64,000 nt of DNA, from NCBI GenBank assembly GCA_016234495.1, contig JACRBI010000045.1:1-64000 (forward strand), given 5' to 3'. Both the position numbers and the translations under genes were made by a program. This stretch comes from Chloroflexota bacterium. Lineage in GTDB: Bacteria > Chloroflexota > Anaerolineae > Anaerolineales > Villigracilaceae. Positions 1 to 7,800 of this stretch are shown piece by piece (positions within the stretch are counted from its first letter, which is position 1; each line of letters starts with the position of its first letter). The notes under the pieces are model-generated. The model saw nothing but the letters and a program-made list of their open reading frames with translations. It was not told where the DNA came from and did no database searches.

Positions 1-4
1 AAGG

Positions 5-115
5 CTTAACGCGAAAAGCGCAAATTGGGCGAATGTTCGCGAAAATCAATCAGAAATTTGCGGAATTCGTCTTTTCGCGTAACACCGCACTGGCGGCGCA
101 AGTGTTCGCGTTAAG
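5..115. repeat. 11-bp inverted repeat pair near the left edge
   Basis: CTTAACGCGAA at 5-15 is matched by its exact reverse complement TTCGCGTTAAG at 105-115, with further TTCGCG/CGCGAA words between them. No convincing gene lies in 1-200. The stretch lies upstream of the tRNA genes and may be a dispersed palindromic element or the remains of one. A TAAAAT at 184-189 could serve as the -10 box of the tRNA promoter, but no good -35 box is visible. Confidence 0.45.
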
Positions 116-200
116 ATTTTCCTGACCTTGGAAAAGCCATGTCTCATCATCAATTGATAATATGTGAATGAAGACGCCTGTGGTAAAATCGCTTTCGCCT

Positions 201-288
201 GGAGGGGTGGCCGAGCGGCTGAAGGCGCATGTCTTGAAAACATGTTTGGGTCACACCAACGTGGGTTCGAATCCCACCCCCTCCGCCA
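201..288 (+). tRNA. tRNA-Ser(UGA)
   Basis: A class II tRNA with a long variable arm. The acceptor strand GGAGGGG at 201-207 pairs with CCCCTCC at 278-284. The discriminator G is at 285 and CCA is encoded at 286-288. The anticodon stem CATGT/ACATG encloses loop CTTGAAA, giving anticodon TGA, which reads UCA-type serine codons. The T arm carries GGGTTCGAATCCC. It lies 82 bp upstream of a second serine tRNA on the same strand, so the two were probably co-transcribed. Confidence 0.96.
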
Positions 289-370
289 GGCTGATTTACC
301 CGTAGTGACAGCTTTAGCAACTGTCCCTGTGCGACTGGCCGAATGATAGAAGTCGCTACTACAAAAAACT

Positions 371-457
371 GGGGAGGTGCCAGAGTGGCTGAATGGGCTC
401 GCCTGCTAAGTGAGTGCTGGGTAAAACCAGTCGCGGGTTCGAATCCCGCCCTCCCCG
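371..457 (+). tRNA. tRNA-Ser(GCU), integration target with no encoded CCA
   Basis: The acceptor strand GGGGAGG at 371-377 pairs with CCTCCCC at 450-456, and the discriminator G is at 457. The anticodon stem CTCGC/GTGAG encloses CTGCTAA, giving GCT. Unlike its neighbour this gene has no encoded CCA: CTG follows the discriminator. The last 14 bp (445-458) recur at 23,227-23,240, where CCA and a terminator do follow. The simplest reading is that an element integrated in the tRNA 3' end and restored the tRNA body but not the CCA. The copy would then need CCA-adding enzyme, and transcription no longer meets its original terminator. The end of a recombinase gene overlaps it on the other strand. Confidence 0.95.
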
Positions 458-2046
458 CTGTTACACCCTGAAAATGGGTGGAACCCTGTTATGGCGAGAG
501 CTGTAATAGAAGCCGTAATAGGCAGAAATGCAGAAGATGGCTGGATCGCCGCTAACGCATTTCCACGCACGTAGGCTACTTCGATCGCGAGTCGAAGTAG
601 CCTTTTGCGTTCTAGGTTGGAAATTTTCTGCCAATTTTCCAGTTGTGGCTGGATTAAACTGACAAATGCCATTCTAGCATGATAATTTTCTGATTGCAAG
701 TTATTGCGTTCAAATTCAAATCTTTCCTTTTCAAATTCGTAAACTGAACGATCAACTTCTCCAAGTAAATATAATTCTTTTGCGCGATCAAACCTTTTTT
801 CCTGTTCATCAAATAAAGCATAAGCTTCTTTTTCGTTATTATCCGGATCGGACTGGTTTATAACATTCAACAACCATTGGGCCATTTGATTTTCTACCTT
901 ATCAGCACCAACAACTGGTTGTGGACAAACGCAAAGATGATCCAACTGATTTCCGTCTTTGTAATATCTTCGAGAACTTGAAGTGCCGCGCATGGAACCA
1001 CCGCAATAACCACAGCGCAGTATTCCAGTGAATGGATAAATACGTACCGGGCGATCACTCTTTTTGATTGGGTTACTGCCCTTAAGAATTCGCATCTCCT
1101 GCGCACGGGAAAATGTTTCTTCATCAATGATGGCTTGATGTTTGGCTTGCACGATCTCCAATGGCTTTTTTCTTTTTCTGTGTTTGCCAACTTCATCATT
1201 CCCAAAGAATGCCAGTCTGCCGGCATAAGTCTCCCGAAGTACCATGTCACGAATGATGTCGCGCGTAAAGGGACGCGGATCTGTTTTCTCGGGTTTTCCT
1301 CTTTAACGAGCCGGTAATGTGCTGCCATCAGGAAGCGTAAGGATCGTTTTGTTTAATTCATCCGCAATACTTCGATGAGAAGTATCCCCTTGACAATACC
1401 AATCAAAAACTTTTTTCACGACGAGGCTTTCAACCGGGTGCGGCATGATTGTTTTTCCATCGGTCTTGTCGGGCTTCCCATATTCTGGGCAATAACCTTT
1501 TCCATTGGGATTTGTACATCGGGAGCATAGCCCCTTGCAATAGCCAAAGGGCAACTCTCCAACCCACAATCCTTGGCGGGCACGCTGAAGTTTTCCTTTG
1601 CGTGTTTCCTGGCGAAGATTATCGAGATAAATCTCTGCGAGAGTACCCAGCACGGTCAGCATGAGCTTTCCCCAGGGCGTTGTAAAATCAAGCTGCTCTT
1701 GTACGGAAGCGAATGCTACACCGTGGCTGTTCAAATCATCCAGAGTGGCAAGTAGTCCTCCAAGGTGACGATAAAAGCGGTCTATCTTATCCACAACCAC
1801 TACATCAAACTTGCCTGCTTTTGCGTCCAGTAATAATTTCTCAAGCGCTGGGCGTTTGCCGCCTTTCTTTGCCGAGATGCCGGCATCAACATAAATATTG
1901 ATCAATTGCCAGTTGCGCGTTTCGATATATTTGGTGATGTTGGTCTCCTGGGCATCGAGGCTGAATCCATTGACTTGGTCCGGCATGGATACCCTTCTGT
2001 AACCAACAGCGCGATATGGAACGGACGGATTTTGTGTGCTGTTCAC
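406..2046 (-). pseudogene. Large serine recombinase (integrase) with in-frame TAA
   Basis: The protein family cuts and rejoins attachment sites through a serine nucleophile. The start is GTG at 2046, seven bases after AGGAGAG. The N-terminal resolvase domain has YRRVS with the catalytic Ser at residue 20. A Cys-rich stretch (CxGLCxxCxxPNGKxYCP) leads into the recombinase domain, followed by a zinc ribbon starting CGYC and a coiled-coil tail. Codon 248 (1303-1305) is TAA, between LPAR and RGKPEKTD. The frame is the same on both sides, so this is a nonsense change and not a frameshift. It falls where relatives usually have an aromatic residue. The last residues are read from antisense tRNA-Ser. 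Inactivation is likely; a sequencing error or readthrough is possible. Confidence 0.85.
445..458. repeat. Left attachment core (attL), inside tRNA-Ser(GCU)
   Basis: CCCGCCCTCCCCGC, identical to 23,227-23,240. It spans the 3' strand of the tRNA acceptor stem, the discriminator base and one flanking base. Recombination into tRNA 3' ends restores the tRNA and leaves a direct repeat, as seen here. Confidence 0.7.
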
Positions 2047-2108
2047 AATCTCTCTCCTGTCGTTGGGATACAATGCGAAATTGATTTTACTAAAGTGAGG
2101 ATTTAAAT

Positions 2109-2525
2109 ATGGATAACACACCAATTGCAAAACGTGTTCGCGCCGCGTACGAGCAGCCATATGACCCTGCTCAGTTGGTAAAGCGATTAACTGAATTGAT
2201 GGTAAAACACAATGAAAGCTACCGCGAGACGGCGCTTAGATCCGGGTTGGATCATCAGGGTGTCAGGCGTATTCTTTCCGGGCAGCGACCCAAAATGGTA
2301 TCCTGCATCTTATTGGCCGAACACTATGGGTTGAATCCAAATGAGTTTCTATTGCTTGCGGGCCTGCCCAAGTTGCAAGTCTTCGACATTCAGACAGAAA
2401 CCGCCAAGAATCTTCCGGTTGAAGCAGTAGAAGTGGCAAAAGCTGTGGCGCGAATCCAGGGTACTAAAAAGCGGAAGGAAGTGGCACAAGCCATTCTCAC
2501 AATGGTTAATCATTACTTTGAGTAA
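2109..2525 (+). CDS. XRE-type helix-turn-helix regulator
   Basis: A protein of 138 residues with a central Cro/C1-type HTH at about residues 24-80: a helix with LVKRLTELM, then YRETALRSGLDHQGVRRIL, then a helix reaching the LNPNEFLLLAGL motif common in XRE proteins. The C-terminal third is basic and helical (GTKKRKEVAQAIL). GAGGA precedes the ATG. It is divergent from the first serine recombinase, with only 62 bp between the two start codons, so the shared spacer is the natural operator region. It most likely represses or times recombinase expression. The ligand and target sites are unknown. Confidence 0.85.
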   Translation: MDNTPIAKRVRAAYEQPYDPAQLVKRLTELMVKHNESYRETALRSGLDHQGVRRILSGQRPKMVSCILLAEHYGLNPNEFLLLAGLPKLQVFDIQTETAKNLPVEAVEVAKAVARIQGTKKRKEVAQAILTMVNHYFE

Positions 2526-2532
2526 TGCCAAC

Positions 2533-2564
2533 AAAAAAAAACAGCTATCAGGCTGTTTTTTTTT
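2533..2564. terminator. Bidirectional rho-independent terminator
   Basis: A run of A, then CAGC, a short loop, GCTG and a T run make an A-stem-T hairpin. It sits between the convergent ends of the XRE gene (stop 2523-2525) and the second serine recombinase (stop 2567-2569) and can end transcription from both sides. Confidence 0.85.
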
Positions 2565-2566
2565 GT

Positions 2567-4417
2567 TTAATCTGAATCCAACCCAAGCAGTTTATCAAAA
2601 GGACTATAGGCAATCACCTTCCTCAGATTCCCTTGTTTATCAAAATACAAACCGGAGAATATCACTTTCAAGAGTGCTCGTCGTTCTACCGTATTAAATT
2701 GTTTCCACAAGTTTTGAAAATCGTTCAGCAAGGGCAGGATGACCTTGGCTTCCTTCGAGGCAGTTGGTTGCATTTTTTGAATCTCGCGATGTAACCGCAG
2801 TCCATGCTCATCAAATTCTGCCTTATCTATGTGCCCGGACAACAAGAGTGTTTTGTAACGCTCCAGCTCCTGGTGCAAATTACGGCTCTTGGTCTCGTAT
2901 TCGCTCATGCCCTTGTCAGAAAGATAATAGGCCGCAACGCCTTCATGCCATTCTGATGGGACAACTAGGCGCTCAACCAATTGACTGACTTGTTCATCCA
3001 GTTTGTTTGCAAACAAAGCTATCTTTGGATGCAGAGATAACAAATCGTCATACTTGCATTTGGAAGACGGCACAACGCCTGCATTTTCATGGACGTTTTT
3101 CGCATCAACTACCGCTGGTGTAAAGTGGTGTTTATCGAGCAAGGTGGCGCATCTGTATTTCTGGTGTCCGTTGCCGTTTTGCAAGCCTCGTAATCCAGCA
3201 TTGCGCCCATCATGATCGTAGCACTCCCAACAGCGGGCAATCCCCGAAAGCAAATATGTCCTGCCAGGCTTGGTTTGGGTTGTGGGAGTGCCTCTCTTGG
3301 ATGCCCTCAACTGCATGTTGCGCTTCCAGATAAGAACGGGATAAAGAGGAGTGTGCTGCCCAATTTCCATGCGCTCAGGTTTGCGGCGATCACACACAGG
3401 GTTCTTGATGCGCTCTGGATGGTCAAGGTCGTCATTCATGTTCAATGGCGCGGTATAGTAATGCATAACATATCCAACATAAAACGGGTTTCGAACGATC
3501 TCACGAACACTGTCGCGGGTAAACTCGCCTGGGGCAAATTGATTCAACAGTCCCTTCGTGCGAAAGTGAACCTGGGATCGATCAGGCAGCTCAAACATAT
3601 TGCTGTTGAGATACTTGGCGATCTCAAGGTCGCTCAATCCCAGTGAATAGAGATGGGCAATCAAACGCACAGCGTATTGTTCAATGGGATGAGGCACCTG
3701 AATTGTTCCGCGCTTGCTCTCAAGGCGATCCATTTCTCCGTAGAGTGGACAATAGGCCTTGCCATTGGGATCCTTGCAGGTTTTGCAGAGGCCGTTGCAA
3801 TAGCCGTAACGATATCCGCCGTTGGGCAGGCCTGATTTGAGCCTGACAGCCTTTGCTTCGCGGGCACGTTCAGAGGCATTCCAGACCGGTATTTCGGACA
3901 GAGCGGCTATGCAAATCAGCATCATACGGCCGAAAAGCGTTCTACCATCGAGTAATGGTTCTGTGGCGCTGACAAACCCGACATTCATCTGATGCAAACG
4001 TGAAACGAATTGCATCAAGCTCATGCCGTTGCGGAAGCTTCGATCGGAACTGTACACCAGTACATAATCCACGCCTCCGCTCTCGATCAGGAATTTCATG
4101 TTCTGAAATTCCTCGCGCTTCGAATTCTTCCCTGAACGATTCCTATCTATGAAAACCCCAACGGCATTCCAATCTTGCTTTGCAGCAAGATCCCGACATA
4201 CTTGCTCCTGAAATTGAAGCGAATAGGTCTTTTCTCCCCCGGGATTCAGTTCCTCGTCACCCCGTGCATCGCCATGTTCGATCAACATTCGCGACTTGCG
4301 AATATAGATGACTGCATTTTTTTGTAATGGAGCCGAGGTCTTTACCAGGGATTGCAGATATTTCAATACATCCACTGGCTTTTCCAGATTGGCGAAAGAT
4401 TGAAAATCGAGTTTCAC
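2567..4417 (-). CDS. Large serine recombinase, intact
   Basis: A protein of 616 residues. The resolvase catalytic domain (about 34-190) has VIYIRKSRM with the nucleophile at Ser42. An extra N-terminal helix of about 30 residues precedes it. A recombinase domain follows, with EFTRDSVREIVRNPFYVGYV near residue 300. The C-terminal half has a zinc-ribbon-like element (CWEC ... YRCA) and a long helical region. It shares with its neighbour the unusual Cys-rich insert CNGLCKTCKDPNGKAYCP. Its start overlaps the stop of the small gene upstream (ATGA), so translation is probably coupled. With the neighbouring recombinase broken, this is the better candidate for current integration or excision. Its natural attachment site is not known. 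Confidence 0.9.
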   Translation of the reverse strand: MKLDFQSFANLEKPVDVLKYLQSLVKTSAPLQKNAVIYIRKSRMLIEHGDARGDEELNPGGEKTYSLQFQEQVCRDLAAKQDWNAVGVFIDRNRSGKNSKREEFQNMKFLIESGGVDYVLVYSSDRSFRNGMSLMQFVSRLHQMNVGFVSATEPLLDGRTLFGRMMLICIAALSEIPVWNASERAREAKAVRLKSGLPNGGYRYGYCNGLCKTCKDPNGKAYCPLYGEMDRLESKRGTIQVPHPIEQYAVRLIAHLYSLGLSDLEIAKYLNSNMFELPDRSQVHFRTKGLLNQFAPGEFTRDSVREIVRNPFYVGYVMHYYTAPLNMNDDLDHPERIKNPVCDRRKPERMEIGQHTPLYPVLIWKRNMQLRASKRGTPTTQTKPGRTYLLSGIARCWECYDHDGRNAGLRGLQNGNGHQKYRCATLLDKHHFTPAVVDAKNVHENAGVVPSSKCKYDDLLSLHPKIALFANKLDEQVSQLVERLVVPSEWHEGVAAYYLSDKGMSEYETKSRNLHQELERYKTLLLSGHIDKAEFDEHGLRLHREIQKMQPTASKEAKVILPLLNDFQNLWKQFNTVERRALLKVIFSGLYFDKQGNLRKVIAYSPFDKLLGLDSD

Positions 4418-4590
4418 TTTTGGTATTTCGCCTGATCGTCGCGCTTTACTGGATTGGGCAACTCCAGATTGGAAATTGCCACATTTTGACCTGTAATTCT
4501 GCGCAAGGCTAGTGATAGTTCGGATTGGAACAGCGTAATGCGTTTCAGTTCACTGTAATTGGGCGTAGCTGTTGTATTTGTGGGTTCCAT
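4414..4590 (-). CDS. Small protein coupled to the serine recombinase
   Basis: A protein of 58 residues from ATG 4590, which follows GAAGAGAG; an in-frame extension to 4680 is possible but has no better start. It has a Thr/Asn-rich beginning, then a predicted helix (SELKRITLFQSELSLALRRI) and a Lys-rich tail. No family is recognised. Its stop overlaps the recombinase ATG by four bases (ATGA). Small genes coupled to serine integrases sometimes encode directionality or accessory factors, but nothing in the sequence proves that here. Confidence 0.55.
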   Translation of the reverse strand: MEPTNTTATPNYSELKRITLFQSELSLALRRITGQNVAISNLELPNPVKRDDQAKYQK

Positions 4591-4810
4591 AGACTCTCTT
4601 CGTTCGATGTTTTTTATAACCGCCAAAATTGTATCGAACAAGAGGAGAGGGTAGGAGCGAAGTGTCGCTGGTAGAAACACAAATAATCAAAGATGGCCGG
4701 TTCCCGATGCAACCTTAACGGTCATAATTGTCCAGCTTACCTCGATTTATTCAATCGTAATATTTTGTGATACGATATGCAGACCATCTCATTTACAAAG
4801 GAAAATTGAT

Positions 4811-7800
4811 ATGTTACGTCAAAATTGTTTGCGCATTCCTATAGCATTTTTGACGATCCTGATTTTATTTTCCAATTTTGATCAGGGGGTCGTTACTGCT
4901 GCACCACTAATTCTTTCTACTCCAATTATCACGACAACGGCAACCCCAACAATTCCATTTACCCCAACTTGGACTCCCACATCCATTATCCAATCCGAGG
5001 CAGATCCGCAGGCATGGCTGGATGGAACAATAGATGCAAATCAGTTTTCTCCTAAAGGGACGCTTGTAATTCACTTTAACACACCGATGTCCACGGATAG
5101 CACTCCAAACCCAATCTTGACTTGGCCGGCTGTGATTGGTGTGAACAGCTGGGATGCTACTAATACTATCTTGACGTTTACTCCAAGTTCGAATTTGGTC
5201 AGCGAAAAAACCTATACTTTTTTTCTGGATTCCGCGCTTCACTCTGCCGCTGGAAAACAATTGGCGGATGCGCCCGAATGGATTGTGCGTGTGGGAAGTG
5301 GGCCAAAAATTCAGAGTATTACACCCAAGGCAGGCTCACTAGCGCGTCATTACGGCAGTATTGAAGTCAGCTTTGACAGAAAGATGAATCTATCCAGCTC
5401 AAAAGAAATATTTTCCATTGAACCGCCAGTGCCTTTTGAGTTGAAGTGGAAAAATGATCGCACGCTACAAATCATCGTGCAGCAGCCGTTAGAGACTGGT
5501 CAGCATTATGATCTTACATTAAATGGCGGAAATAACGATAGCAGCCTGTTGGCTGCTGACGGCAGTTACTTGGCCGAGGATTACCGCTGGTTTTACTGGC
5601 AGGCGCCTTTTGAAGTACACGCCGAAGTTTTGGGGTCAAAAACTCTTGGAGTCAAGTTTAATTATTTGTTGGATCCAAGTAAAAGCGTCCTTCCCATTTC
5701 CATCTCTCCATCATTGGAGGGGGAATGGAAATGGTATTCGTCGCAGGAAATTCGTTTCACAGCCAAGGATACAATCCCTGCTTTCAGAGAATATACACTC
5801 AGTCTTTCGAATCCGCTTGTGGATAGCACCGGGCTTGAGATATCTGCGCTCCCAACAATCTCTTTTTCAGGTCTGGCTCCGATCCGCCTGGCAAATCGAA
5901 ATATTAATAAAAGCAAGTATGACGGCAATCTATACGCTGATTCAAATCTTGATACTATACGGATTGAGTTCAGTGTTCCTGTCGACCACGCATCTGCAGA
6001 GAAGGCGTTTTCGCTAACTCCAAAGACGGCAGGAAAATTCCTTTGGGAAAAGAATGCCAGTAATTCCAAGGAAATATTAGTCTATGCACTCGGCGAATTG
6101 TTGAAACCATCCAGCACATATACTGTAAAAGTGGATACCACGGTCGGAAACACAGAGGGAAAAGGAATAATCATTCAACCGTATCAGCAATCTTTTGTAA
6201 TTAATCAATGGGGCTTCATCACACCTTCTTTTGGTGAAGCTGGCGATAACATTCAAGTTTTAGACGCTAATGGTACGCGCCAACTTCAATTTAGTGGCGA
6301 AGGGAGCGAAATCAGTTTTACCGCATATCGTTTTGATCTGATCGATTTTGCGGGATTGTATGCAGACCATTACCACTCACGTAATTATGAGTATGGAAAT
6401 AATGTCCGCGATATTCCAATCCCGTCTGGGTCGAAACCAGCAGCCGTCTGGTCGAATGTATCCTCCCGCGAAGCTGGAGACGGCAAAATTGTGGAAACCA
6501 CCATCCCGGTCGAATTGTCTCCCGGCCTTTATGTGGTCAATTTGCGAAACAAAAACATACTATACGATCAAATATTTCTGGTCGTCACCCGCAACACCTT
6601 GGTAGTCAAAAACGATGGAGATGACTTATTCATTTGGTTGACCAATATCAATGGAAAAAACGTGCCAGATGCGGAAATCCGAGTATATAGCACGAGTGGA
6701 GAAAAAATTCGAGAAGGAAGAACAGACGAAAACGGGCAATATCGTGTTTCAATCCCAGACGATGCAGAACCTTTGTTAGTCTCCGCTCGAATTCAAGAAG
6801 TTGGAGCAGCTGGAGATGTCACTCTGGCTGGTTTTAATGATTGGAGTTCACAATTTCCATATAGTTATCAGGATTACGCCAATATCCTTCCTGAGGGTCA
6901 ACCGTACCTGGTTTATCTATACACGGAGCGGCCGATCTATCGCCCAGGCCAGACCGTGAATTTCAAAGCGATTGTTCGTAAAGATAATGATCTGCGTTAT
7001 ACCTTACCCCTTGCAGGCTCACCCGTCAAAGTCCGCGTATTGGATGCCCGCGGGAACGCCATCGAAAATATGGATCTAGCTATCAATCGCTTTGGCACCG
7101 TGAATGGTGCCATAAATATCTCAGAGGGGGCGATGCTTGGTCAGTACCAAATTGAGGCCGATATCGATGGCGTAATTACCAGCCAACCCTTTCAAGTGGA
7201 GGATTATCGCAAGCCAGATTACCAGATCAGGATAACCTCACTCCAACCAGAAAAAGATGGCAATTTTGTGCGTGGCGAGGAAATTAGAGTACGAATCAAT
7301 ACCGCATATTACTTTGGTGAACCGCTGGCTAACACCAATCTGGAAGTGAAATTTTATTCTTTATATCCTTTGAATACAAAGATTAGCGGCTCACTCGTGA
7401 CTGATGAAAATGGTGATGCAACGATTTCTTTTCCAGCGCCATACGATATTAATTCCGATAACATTTATTACGGCTGGGGTTATGGAGCCAATTATCAATC
7501 GGTTCGCATGGAAGTAACTGCCAATGATGGCAGTAACCAAACTGTAGCCGGCGTATATCATTTCTCCGTTTATCCGGCCTCTGAACAACTAGGACTGGAT
7601 ACTGAAGGATATTTTGTTCAACCTGACCAAAGCTTTACCATTACAGCTAACGTTGTGGATTTGTTCGACCATCCAGTGACCGGTCGGAAATTAATCCTGA
7701 CAACCCATTCGTGGAATCGAAATACCTTTGAGTTTGATCCTGTTAAAAATACTTTGGAACTTCAAACCGATGCAAATGGTAATGCCAGACAGAATATCAA

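Noticed and set aside
406-444. The residues IRTRDWFYPALT as a genuine conserved recombinase tail
   Set aside because: They are the antisense translation of tRNA-Ser(GCU) and are a consequence of where the element inserted.
1245-1328. A frameshift in the first serine recombinase
   Set aside because: Both parts lie in the same minus-strand frame (1303-1305 is an in-frame TAA; 1302 to 1245 is a multiple of three), so the break is a nonsense codon.
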